The notes under the pieces: generated by a model
What the model was told of the DNA's origin: nothing
Database searches by the model: none
The model's input: the letters and a program-made list of their open reading frames with translations, nothing else
Source of the DNA: Mitsuaria sp. PDC51
GTDB lineage: Bacteria > Pseudomonadota > Gammaproteobacteria > Burkholderiales > Burkholderiaceae_C
Reading direction: 5' to 3'
Assembly (NCBI RefSeq): GCF_900113225.1
Contig: NZ_FOZE01000001.1
Span: 2,294,001-2,358,000, forward strand
Length of the DNA: 64,000 nt
Program-made: the position numbers and the translations under genes
Part shown: piece after piece, positions 9,336-17,031 of the stretch
How positions within the stretch are numbered: the first letter of the stretch is position 1
Layout: each line of letters starts with the position of its first letter

Positions 9336-10265
9336 ATGCTCGACCTGCATCTGAAACACGTGCTCGCCCAGGCGGCCGGTGCGCCCGATCTCTGCGACCT
9401 GCCGCCCGACGCCTGCCGCAGCCTGTACCGGCAGATCTGCACGGCCGCCACCGTGCCGCCCGCCGACGTGGAGGTGACGCCGCACGAGGCCCGCTTCGGC
9501 GGCCAGGCCCTGCGGGTCCGCGTCTACCAGCCGCGCGGCGCTGCCGGTGCCTTGCCGGTGACGCTGTACTTCCACGGCGGTGGTTTCGTGCTGGGCGACC
9601 TCGACGCCTATGACGCGGTGTGCCGCCAGCTCTGCGCGGACAGCGGCGTCATGGTCGTCTCCGCCGCCTATCGCCTCGCGCCGGAGCATCCGTATCCCGC
9701 GGCCGTCGAGGACTGCTTCGCCGCGCTCGGCTGGGTCGCCGAGGCGATTCGCGGTTTCGGCGGCGACCCGGCCCGGCTGGCGGTGGCCGGCGACAGCGCC
9801 GGTGCCGCGCTGGCGGCGACCACGGCGCTGATGGCGCGCGATGCGGGCGGACCGGCGATCGCGTTCCAGCTGCTGGTCTATCCGCCGGCCGCCGGCGGCC
9901 ACGACGGCGCCTATCCGTCCCGCGAGCGGCATGCCGCGGGGCCGACGTTGACGCGCCGGACGATGGACTACTTCAGCCGTCATTACTTCGGCCCCACGGC
10001 GAAGGCGCCCGACTGGCGCGGCGCGCCGCTGCTGGCGCCCAGCCTGGCCGGCCTGCCGCCCACGCTGCTGGTGCTCGCGGCCCATGACGCGCTGCGCGAC
10101 GAGGCCATGGCCTACGGCGAGGCGCTCAGCGCGGCCGGCAATGCCGTCACCGTCGTCGAGTACCACGGCCTGGCGCATGGTGTCATCAGCATGGCCGGCG
10201 CCGTGCCGGCCGCGCGCCTGGCGCTCGCGCAGATGGCGCAGGCCTTGAAACAGGCGCTGGCCTGA
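9336..10265 (+). CDS. Alpha/beta hydrolase, hormone-sensitive-lipase family
   Basis: A 309-residue alpha/beta hydrolase of the HSL (acetyl-hydrolase) group. It has the oxyanion-hole HGGGF motif, the nucleophile motif GDSAGA, a downstream Asp in AAHDALRDE and a His in GLAHG, so the triad is complete. No signal peptide is visible, which indicates a cytoplasmic esterase. A good ribosome binding site (AAGGAG) lies 7 nt before the ATG. It closes the plus-strand catabolic operon and probably releases an alcohol or acid from an ester entering the same pathway. The substrate is unknown. Confidence 0.88.
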   Translation: MLDLHLKHVLAQAAGAPDLCDLPPDACRSLYRQICTAATVPPADVEVTPHEARFGGQALRVRVYQPRGAAGALPVTLYFHGGGFVLGDLDAYDAVCRQLCADSGVMVVSAAYRLAPEHPYPAAVEDCFAALGWVAEAIRGFGGDPARLAVAGDSAGAALAATTALMARDAGGPAIAFQLLVYPPAAGGHDGAYPSRERHAAGPTLTRRTMDYFSRHYFGPTAKAPDWRGAPLLAPSLAGLPPTLLVLAAHDALRDEAMAYGEALSAAGNAVTVVEYHGLAHGVISMAGAVPAARLALAQMAQALKQALA

Positions 10266-10384
10266 GCGCGCCAGCGGGCGACGAGCGAAGGCCCTCGCAG
10301 GCGAGCACAGGCGAGCACGAAAGCGCGGCGAAGGCGAGGGCGCCCGAGCGCGCCCGAGCTGCCGTCTCGGCTGCCTCGGCCGCC

Positions 10385-10837
10385 TCAGCGGGCGACCTTG
10401 GCGAGCAGTTCCTGCAGCAGCAGGCGCTCGCCGCTGGTCAGCACCTGCTCGAGCGCCTGCTCGGAGTCCTGCAGCGCCGCGAGGCTCTTCTCGGCCAGCC
10501 GGGTGCCCGCGGGCGTGAGCCGCAGGTGCAGCGCGCGGCGGTCGTTGGCATCGCGCTCGCGCACGAGCCAGCCGCGTTCCTGCAACCGGTCCAGGATCAG
10601 CGTCATCTGCGGCGCCGGCACGCGCAGCAGGTCGCACAGCCGCTTCTGCGTGGTGGCGGGATTGGAGAAGATCAGCTGCAGCAGCGTGAACTCCACCGGC
10701 CTGAGTCCCAGCGGATCACCAACACCCTGAGCGAACAGCTGGTTGGTGGTGACCGCCGCGCGCGCGATGGCGTAGCCCAGCGTGTGGGCGAGGCGGGACT
10801 GGTCGAGGGGAGCGGATTTGTCGCGCGTCGAGCTCAT
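10385..10837 (-). CDS. MarR family transcriptional regulator
   Basis: A 150-residue winged-helix regulator with the MarR arrangement: an N-terminal dimerisation helix, a wHTH (QKRLCDLLRVPAPQMTLILD as recognition region) and the typical wing DRDANDRRALHLRLT-like motif, here written RERDANDRRALHL. The start at 10837 (MSSTRDK) was chosen over an in-frame ATG at 10882 because it gives the usual family length; neither has a strong ribosome binding site. It is convergent with the catabolic operon that ends at 10265. MarR proteins often repress aromatic or ester catabolism and respond to a CoA thioester or phenolic ligand, so it is a candidate regulator of that operon. Confidence 0.85.
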   Translation of the reverse strand: MSSTRDKSAPLDQSRLAHTLGYAIARAAVTTNQLFAQGVGDPLGLRPVEFTLLQLIFSNPATTQKRLCDLLRVPAPQMTLILDRLQERGWLVRERDANDRRALHLRLTPAGTRLAEKSLAALQDSEQALEQVLTSGERLLLQELLAKVAR

Positions 10838-10913
10838 GGGCGCGCAGCATAACTGCAGCCTTGCCGCGGCCCCTGGGTTCATGGCGGTTCATGGCGCGAT
10901 GGCGGGCGCCGCG

Positions 10914-11843
10914 TCACGCGAGCGCCGCCCCGGCGCGCAGCTGCTCGTACAGACGATCGACGGCCTCCCGACTGGGCGGCGTGGCGCCGGCGTGCTGGCA
11001 GGCGGCCGAGCCGGCCGCCAGGGCCGCGTGCAGGTGATCCGGCAAGGCCCGGTCGGGATGGCTGGCGAGGCTGTGCAGCAGCCCGGCCACGCTCGCATCG
11101 CCGGCGCCGACGGTGTCGACCACGTCGACCCGGGGCGCCTGCGCGTCGCAGCGCTGTTCACCACGCAGCAGGCTCGCGCCGGCGCCGCCCCGGGTGAACA
11201 GGCACAGCGCCGACGGGTTCATCGCGCGCAGCTGACGCAGGGATTCGTCCGGCGCCACGCCGGGGAACAGCCCCAGCAGGTCCTCGTCGGACACCTTCAC
11301 CAGATCGGCCAGCGCGGCCATGCGCCGCAGCGTCGGTGCGTAGGAGGCGTCCATCAGCGTGCGGTAGTTGGGGTCGTAGCTGATCGCCACGCCCTGGCGC
11401 TTCAGGCGCTCGGCCAGCGCCACCAACCGCTCGGCCAGCGGCTGGCGCGCCAGGCTGATGCCGCCGAAATGCGCCCAACGCAGCCCCTGCGACCAGCCGG
11501 CGGGCAGCGCCTGCTCGTCGAAGTGCAGGTCGGCGCTGTCGTTGCCGATGAAGAAGTAGGACGGCGGCTCGCCCCGCTCGACGACCGCGAGCAAGGGCGC
11601 GCGATCGACACGCTGCATCAGGCGCAGGTCCAGGCCGGCGGCTTCGCTGGCCCGCCACAGCGCGTCGCCGAAGTGGTCGCGGCTGACGGCGCCGGCAAAG
11701 GCGGTGGGCTCGCCCAGCGCCGCCAGCGCGCGCGCCACGTTCCACACCGAGCCTCCGACGCGGCTGACCCAGCGGTCCTCGCCCTGGTGCAGCAGGTCGG
11801 TCAGCGCCTCGCCGGCGCAGAGCATCGACGGCGCGTCATGCAT
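10914..11843 (-). CDS. PfkB family carbohydrate kinase (fructokinase-like)
   Basis: A 309-residue ribokinase/PfkB-family kinase. It shows the N-terminal GEALTD and GGSVWNVA substrate-binding motifs and the C-terminal DTVGAGDAS motif with the anion hole and catalytic Asp. The residue after DA is Ser where most family members have Phe. The start codon at 11843 overlaps the end of the epimerase gene by 8 bp, so translation is coupled. Paired with an AGE-family sugar epimerase/isomerase, the most economical role is phosphorylation of the ketose product (for example fructose to fructose-6-phosphate). This is inference from the gene pair. Confidence 0.85.
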   Translation of the reverse strand: MHDAPSMLCAGEALTDLLHQGEDRWVSRVGGSVWNVARALAALGEPTAFAGAVSRDHFGDALWRASEAAGLDLRLMQRVDRAPLLAVVERGEPPSYFFIGNDSADLHFDEQALPAGWSQGLRWAHFGGISLARQPLAERLVALAERLKRQGVAISYDPNYRTLMDASYAPTLRRMAALADLVKVSDEDLLGLFPGVAPDESLRQLRAMNPSALCLFTRGGAGASLLRGEQRCDAQAPRVDVVDTVGAGDASVAGLLHSLASHPDRALPDHLHAALAAGSAACQHAGATPPSREAVDRLYEQLRAGAALA

Positions 11844-13086
11844 GAGCGGCTGCTCCCATGGCCCGGACGATGTCGTAGCAGGCGCCCATCGTGTGGTAGT
11901 CGACCTTGCCCGCGGGGCTCTTCTCATCGCTGAGCTTGCGGTTCTCGCGGTCCAGGATGCGGTACCAGGCGCCGTGCGCGTGGTCGACGAAATGGGTCCA
12001 GCTGTAGGCCCAGAGCCGCTGGTACCAGTCCCAGTAGAAGGTCGCGTCGCCCTCGGTGCGGACCGCCAGCAGCGCCGCGGCGGCGGCGCTCTCGGCCTGC
12101 ACCCAGAAATACTTGTCCGCGTCGCAGACGCTCAGGTCGGGCGCCAGCGAGTAATGCAGGCCGCCCTGCGCGCGGTCCCAGCCCTTGTCCATCGCGACCT
12201 TGAACAGGCGTTCGGCGGTGGGCAGCGCCCAGCTCAGGTCCGCCTCCAGCGCGTCACCGCGCGCTTGCAGCTGCAGCAGCAGCTTGGCCCACTCGGTGAG
12301 GTGGCCGGGCTGGTAGCCCCAGGGGCGAAACAGATGAGCCGGGTTGTCGATGTTGTATTGCCAGTCCGGTTGCCACTGCGTGTCGTAGTGCTCCCAGATC
12401 AGGCCGCCGCAGCGCTGGGCCTGGCGCTGGGTGATGTTGTAGGCCAGCTGGTGGGCGCGCTCGAGGTAGCGGCGCTCGCCGGTCGCGTCGAAGGCGGCCA
12501 GCAGGGCCTCGCAGGCATGCATGTTGGCGTTCTGGCCGCGGTACGGCGACAGCGCCGACCAGTCCGCGCTGGCCTCGTCCGCATACAGGCCGGCGGCCGC
12601 GTCCCAGAAGCGGCGCTCCATCAGCTCGAAGGTCTCCGCCAGCCAGGGGCGGGCTTCGTCCAGGCCGGCCATCACGGCATGGGCGTAGGCCAGCAGCACG
12701 AACGCATGCCCGTAGGCGTGGCGCGTGCCGTCGAGCACCTCGCGCCGGTCGGCGCGGCAGTCCAGCAGCCAGTGGTAGCCCTCCTGCGCCGTGTCCCGGT
12801 GCGCCTCGCGCAGGAAACGCAGCGCATGGCGCAGGCCTTCCAGATGAGCCGGATCGCCGAAGTGGCGGTAGGCCATCGCGTAGGTGAAGACGAAGCGGGT
12901 GCTGCTGACCAGATGGCGCTGATGCGCGTCGTAGACGGTGCCGTCGTCCTTGAAGAAGTGGTACATCCCGCCGCTGGGGTCGATGCAGCGCGGGTGATAG
13001 AAGTCCATGGTGCGGCGGGCATGCGCGAGCAGCACGGTCGGAGACCTGAAGTCGGGGAGGGCGGGAAGGTCGCGGGCGTTGGGCAT
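11836..13086 (-). CDS. AGE family epimerase/isomerase (mannose isomerase-like)
   Basis: A 416-residue protein of the N-acylglucosamine 2-epimerase superfamily, an (alpha/alpha)6 barrel. Typical conserved blocks are visible: RFVFTYAMAYR near residue 66, RHAYGHAFVLLAYA near residue 122, NANMHACEALLAAF near residue 187 and a C-terminal YHTMGACYD. Family members interconvert aldoses and ketoses (mannose/fructose) or epimerise GlcNAc or cellobiose. Overlap with a PfkB kinase gene favours an aldose-ketose isomerase feeding a ketokinase. A sigma-70-like promoter lies just upstream at 13149-13178. It is probably part of the xyloglucan locus, handling a released monosaccharide. Confidence 0.82.
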   Translation of the reverse strand: MPNARDLPALPDFRSPTVLLAHARRTMDFYHPRCIDPSGGMYHFFKDDGTVYDAHQRHLVSSTRFVFTYAMAYRHFGDPAHLEGLRHALRFLREAHRDTAQEGYHWLLDCRADRREVLDGTRHAYGHAFVLLAYAHAVMAGLDEARPWLAETFELMERRFWDAAAGLYADEASADWSALSPYRGQNANMHACEALLAAFDATGERRYLERAHQLAYNITQRQAQRCGGLIWEHYDTQWQPDWQYNIDNPAHLFRPWGYQPGHLTEWAKLLLQLQARGDALEADLSWALPTAERLFKVAMDKGWDRAQGGLHYSLAPDLSVCDADKYFWVQAESAAAAALLAVRTEGDATFYWDWYQRLWAYSWTHFVDHAHGAWYRILDRENRKLSDEKSPAGKVDYHTMGACYDIVRAMGAAAHA

Positions 13087-13148
13087 GGTGAGGAAAGGTC
13101 CGTGGGGATCGCCGGCGCAACGCCGACGCCCCGGAGGGTTTGCGCGCC

Positions 13149-13178
13149 GTTATAGGGGGCGCGCCTCGCCACGGTCAA
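13149..13178 (-). promoter_or_regulatory. Sigma-70-type promoter for the epimerase-kinase pair
   Basis: Read on the minus strand, TTGACC (13178-13173) and TATAAC (13154-13149) each match five of six consensus bases and are separated by 18 bp. The predicted start of transcription near 13142 leaves a leader of roughly 55 nt before the epimerase ATG at 13086. Both hexamers stand out in this GC-rich background. Confidence 0.55.
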
Positions 13179-13212
13179 TCTCGCCGGAGGGAATCGCCCC
13201 CAATTTCGCGAC

Positions 13213-13223
13213 GTTTAGTAAAC
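13213..13223. promoter_or_regulatory. Short palindrome upstream of the epimerase promoter
   Basis: GTTTA-G-TAAAC is a perfect inverted repeat with 5-bp arms, AT-rich against a GC-rich background. It lies about 75 bp upstream of the predicted epimerase transcription start, a position typical of an activator site. The protein that might bind it is not known. Five-base arms can arise by chance, so support is modest. Confidence 0.3.
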
Positions 13224-13258
13224 AAGCCGGGTTCCCGTCCGGCCGTTCCGTCCCGCGC

Positions 13259-15307
13259 TCACCGCTCCAGCAGGTCCGCGCCGCGCGCCTCCAGCCGCAG
13301 CGTGCCGTCGAAGCGCTTGCCGCTGAGCACGCCGTGCATCGCGCCGTCGATGGCCACGTCGACCGGCGCGTTGTTGGTGTTGACGTAGAGCACGCGGCCG
13401 TCGACCGCACGGGCGAAGACGCCGTCCGGCGTCTTGGGGCCGGCCGCGATGCCGAGCTCGGCCCGGAGCTGCCGCAGCAGCGGCCGCATGATCTGCGGCT
13501 GCGCCGGCGTGGCGACGTAGTACGCACTGCCCTTGCCGAAGCGGTTGACGGTGATGGCGGGCGGCGTGCCTTCCAGGTTGGTGAAGCGCGCCAGCACCTG
13601 CGCGCTGGAGGGCTCCAGCACCTCGTAATGCTCGACCGTGCCCTTGATCTCCTCGCCGCCGAGCGTCAGGGTGCCGGCCGCGTCGTAGAACTCGTTGGTG
13701 CGCAGGCCGAAGACATCGGTCAGCTGGCCCGGCAGCGGCGTGCTGTGCCACTGGTTGTTGTCGCCGACCTTGGCGGACTGGGCCGTCATCACCACCGTGC
13801 CGCCACCGGCCACGAACTGGCGCACCGCCTCGGTCGAGGCCTGGTCCAGCAGGTACATGCCGGGCAGGATGATCAGGCGGTAGCGGCTCAGGTCCTCGTA
13901 GGACAGCTTGATGATGGCGACGTCGACGTTGTCCTTGAGCAGCGGCTCGAAGGCGCCCTGCGCCTGCTTCAGGTAGGGCGTCTTGATGTACTGGCGCACC
14001 GTGTTGGACGGGCCGTTCGGGCTGGTGGCGTGGACGTTCTCGAACGAGTAGGCGATGGCCACCTGCGGCTCGACGCGGCGCGGGAAGCCGAGCTTCTCCA
14101 GCTTGGCGTAGTCCGCGGCGATGGCCGCCCATTCGGCGAGCTTCCAGGAGGGCCGGTCGTCATGGTCGATCAGGCCCATCAGCGCCTGCTCCTCGCCGCC
14201 GAGGTGGCTGTTGAAGGTCCAGGCCAGCGCGGCCTGGCCGCCCATCAGCAGCACGAAGTGGGCCCACATGCGCGACCAGCCCTTGCTGCCGTAGGAGCCG
14301 CCGCCGCCGGCGGCGAACTCGTTGAACCAGGTCGGCGTGCTCATGCCGCCCTTGATCATCGTGGCCTCCCAACCGCCATTGATCGCGTCGCCGGCATAGA
14401 AGCCCATCGCGCCATAGGTGGTGTGCCGGCGGTAGCTGCCCAGGAAATCGAATCCCTTGCGGCCCGACCAGTCCCAATAGTTGGACAGCACCGGCTTGTC
14501 GGGCAGGTTTTTCCGGCGTACTGCCTCGAGGTCGTCGAGCGTCGCGAGGGTCAGGTCGGACCAGAAGCGCCGCAGGTCCAGGTAGCGCTCGGCCGGACCG
14601 GGGCCGTCGGCATAGGGCAGGCGCACCTCGTCCCACTGGCCGATGCGGCGCGACCAGCGCTGCGTGGCCCAGGCCTTGTTCAGCGCCTCGAGGCTGCCGT
14701 AGCGCTGCTTGAGCCATGCGACAAAGCGCTGGCGGTCGGCTTCGGAATACGACATGAAGCCGTTGCCGATCTCGTTGTCGTAACCCACCGCGAGCAGGGC
14801 CGGGTGCCTGGCGTAGCGCTTGGTCAGCGTGTCGGCCATGCGGATGGCCAGGCGCCGGTAGTCCGGGTCGCCGATGTTGTCCATGTAGCGCTCGGCGGGG
14901 GCGAGGCGGGTGCCGGCCTGGTTGGTGATGTCCACGCCGGGATATTTGTGATGCAGCCACATCGGCGCCGGCAGGCCGGGAATGTCGAGGATGACCTTGA
15001 TGCCGGCGGCATTCACGATGTCCATGACGGCATCGAAATGCCTGAAGTCGAACTTGCCATCGGTGGGCTCGAAATAGTCCCAGGACAGGTCGCCCATGCG
15101 GACGACCTTGAAGCCGGACTGCTTCATCAGCGCGACATCGCGCCTGACTTGCTCGAGCGTGCGGTCCACCGGCTGGTAGTTCACGCCGGCGAAGAGCTGG
15201 CCGGGGCCTGGCCAGTCGGGATGGCCCTCGGCGCTCTGGGCGCACGCGGAGGTCAGGGACGCCAGCGACAGCGCGCAGGCAATGAGGGTCTTCTTGAGAG
15301 CTTGCAT
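13259..15307 (-). CDS. Secreted GH42-type beta-galactosidase
   Basis: A 682-residue exported glycoside hydrolase. A signal peptide (about residues 1-23, ending SACAQ) precedes a TIM-barrel A domain with the probable acid/base Glu179 (GYDNEIG) and nucleophile Glu330 (WFNEF). A trimerisation-like domain with a GGG-TVVMTAQS segment and a C-terminal beta domain follow, which is the usual GH42 order. GH42 enzymes remove terminal beta-galactose or related residues. In this locus it would act on the beta-galactosyl side chains of xyloglucan in the periplasm or outside the cell. It lies 52 nt downstream of the first fucosidase gene, in the same direction. Confidence 0.85.
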   Translation of the reverse strand: MQALKKTLIACALSLASLTSACAQSAEGHPDWPGPGQLFAGVNYQPVDRTLEQVRRDVALMKQSGFKVVRMGDLSWDYFEPTDGKFDFRHFDAVMDIVNAAGIKVILDIPGLPAPMWLHHKYPGVDITNQAGTRLAPAERYMDNIGDPDYRRLAIRMADTLTKRYARHPALLAVGYDNEIGNGFMSYSEADRQRFVAWLKQRYGSLEALNKAWATQRWSRRIGQWDEVRLPYADGPGPAERYLDLRRFWSDLTLATLDDLEAVRRKNLPDKPVLSNYWDWSGRKGFDFLGSYRRHTTYGAMGFYAGDAINGGWEATMIKGGMSTPTWFNEFAAGGGGSYGSKGWSRMWAHFVLLMGGQAALAWTFNSHLGGEEQALMGLIDHDDRPSWKLAEWAAIAADYAKLEKLGFPRRVEPQVAIAYSFENVHATSPNGPSNTVRQYIKTPYLKQAQGAFEPLLKDNVDVAIIKLSYEDLSRYRLIILPGMYLLDQASTEAVRQFVAGGGTVVMTAQSAKVGDNNQWHSTPLPGQLTDVFGLRTNEFYDAAGTLTLGGEEIKGTVEHYEVLEPSSAQVLARFTNLEGTPPAITVNRFGKGSAYYVATPAQPQIMRPLLRQLRAELGIAAGPKTPDGVFARAVDGRVLYVNTNNAPVDVAIDGAMHGVLSGKRFDGTLRLEARGADLLER

Positions 15308-15359
15308 GGTGAGCGGCTCGGCGAGAGCCCCTGTGGCTGGTTGGATGTCGCGGCGGAAC

Positions 15360-17012
15360 TCAGGCCAGACCGCGACCGAACACCTTCAGCGCAATGGCCG
15401 GCGAGCCGGCCAATCCCTCCGGCACACGCACCTCCAGCCCCTGGCGGGTGCGCTTGAAGGGCAGGCTGCCCGCGGCGCCTACCACCTCGACGCGGTCGAT
15501 GCTGCCGGGCGCGAAGGCCGAGTCCTGGGCCAGCGATTGGACGCGCATCACGCCGTCCTGCGGCCAGCCCAGCCCGATGGCATGGAGCGCGTCGCCCCGG
15601 GTGGTGAAGCGGATGTCCTGCGCGGTGAAAGGCGTCGCCGGCTGCTCGCTCATCGCGCCGCCCTTCACGACCGTCGGGCCCTCGCCGAAGCGTCGCCAGG
15701 GCCGCGTGCCGTGGATGGCCTCGCCGTGGCGCGCCATCCAGGCGGCAAGGCCCTCCAGCGTCTGGCGCTCGTCCGAGTCGATCGTGCCGTCCGCCTTGAG
15801 CGGCACCGACAGCAGCAGATTGCCGTTCTTGGACACGACGTCGCACAGGATGTGCAGCACCGTGGCGGCCGACTTGTACTGGTGGTTCTCGAAGACGCTG
15901 CGGCTGTAGTGCCAGTCGCCGATGCAGGTGTCGGTCTGCCAGGGGTGGGGCTGGATGTCGTCGCGCGAGCCGCGTTCGACGTCCTCCACCACGGCGAGGC
16001 GGCGATCTCCCTGCAGGCCCTTGGTGTTCAGCACCGCTTCCAGCCGGCCGCCATGCCAGGCCCGGCTGGCGTTGTAGAAGTGGGCGGCGATGTCCATCCC
16101 CGCCTGGCCCAGCGGAAGGCCGTCGTTGTCGAAGTACAGCAGGTCCGGCCGGTAGCGGTCGATGAGGTCGCGGCAGCGCAGGAACCAGCGCCGCGTGAAG
16201 GCCGGGTTGTGCGCCGGTGGCGGCACGTGCCACACGCCGTCGTTGGCGGCATGCCACTCGGCCGCCGCCTTGGCGTCGGTGAACCCATCGGGGATGACCA
16301 TGTTGCGGCCGGTGTACAGGTCCTGCGGATCCAGTCCCTCCCACCACGTGCCCTTGCCGTCGGCCACGGTGAGGCGGAAGGCGTCGTAGCGCTGGCCGGC
16401 CAGCGGTCCTTGCGCGTCATAGCCGTAGGCGGTCTGGAACCAGTGCCAGGCGTTGCCCGAGTGGTTGCTGACGCCGAAGCGCAGGCCGCGCCGGCGGGCC
16501 GCCTCGGCCCACAGGCCGACCAGGTCCCGTCTGGGGCCGATGCGCGTGCTGTTCCAGCCGTGGTATTTCGACTCGTAGTTGTCGAAGTTGTCGTGGTGGT
16601 TGGCCAGGGCCACGAAGTACTTCGCGCCGGCCCGGACGTACAGGTCCAGCAGGGCGCCGGGATCCCAGTTCTCGGCCCGCCAGCGATGGTTCATCTCCAT
16701 GAAGCCGACCTGGGTCGGATGACCATAGGTCTTCAGGTGATGCGCGTACTGGGCATGGCCCTGGAGGTACATGTTGCGGGCGTACCAGTCGCCCGCCTCG
16801 GGCACGCACTGCGCGGTCCAGTGGGCCCAGATGCCGAACTTGGCATCGCGGAACCAGTCCGGCGCGCGGTAGCCGCCGATGAGCGACTCCCAGTCCGGCG
16901 TGAAGGCAGGCGCAGCGGCATGGACCCGCGCCGACGCCAGCGCGCCGGCCGCGGCCGTGGCCTGGAGAAGGGATCGGCGCGTCAACGCGGCGCCGGTCTT
17001 GCCTGCGTGCAT
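15360..17012 (-). CDS. GH29 alpha-L-fucosidase (copy A)
   Basis: A 550-residue glycoside hydrolase. The N-terminus carries a Tat-type signal (TRRSLLQATAAAGAL, residues 11-25). The GH29 barrel shows the family HHDNFD motif (residues 139-144) and the probable nucleophile Asp295 in LLYFDND. The C-terminal part is a beta-sandwich with WPQDGVMRV-type strands. The acid/base residue of GH29 is variable and I cannot place it confidently. GH29 enzymes cleave terminal alpha-L-fucose. In a locus with GH74 and GH42 the natural target is the Fuc-Gal side chain of xyloglucan. It is a close tandem paralogue of the gene immediately upstream, only 19 nt away. Confidence 0.87.
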   Translation of the reverse strand: MHAGKTGAALTRRSLLQATAAAGALASARVHAAAPAFTPDWESLIGGYRAPDWFRDAKFGIWAHWTAQCVPEAGDWYARNMYLQGHAQYAHHLKTYGHPTQVGFMEMNHRWRAENWDPGALLDLYVRAGAKYFVALANHHDNFDNYESKYHGWNSTRIGPRRDLVGLWAEAARRRGLRFGVSNHSGNAWHWFQTAYGYDAQGPLAGQRYDAFRLTVADGKGTWWEGLDPQDLYTGRNMVIPDGFTDAKAAAEWHAANDGVWHVPPPAHNPAFTRRWFLRCRDLIDRYRPDLLYFDNDGLPLGQAGMDIAAHFYNASRAWHGGRLEAVLNTKGLQGDRRLAVVEDVERGSRDDIQPHPWQTDTCIGDWHYSRSVFENHQYKSAATVLHILCDVVSKNGNLLLSVPLKADGTIDSDERQTLEGLAAWMARHGEAIHGTRPWRRFGEGPTVVKGGAMSEQPATPFTAQDIRFTTRGDALHAIGLGWPQDGVMRVQSLAQDSAFAPGSIDRVEVVGAAGSLPFKRTRQGLEVRVPEGLAGSPAIALKVFGRGLA

Positions 17013-17031
17013 GTGAGGACTCCAAGCGTGA

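Noticed and set aside
10290-10330. Repeated AGGCGAGCAC units as a possible CRISPR or repeat array
   Set aside because: Only two adjacent copies of a 10-base unit with no spacers; ordinary GC-rich slippage between convergent genes.
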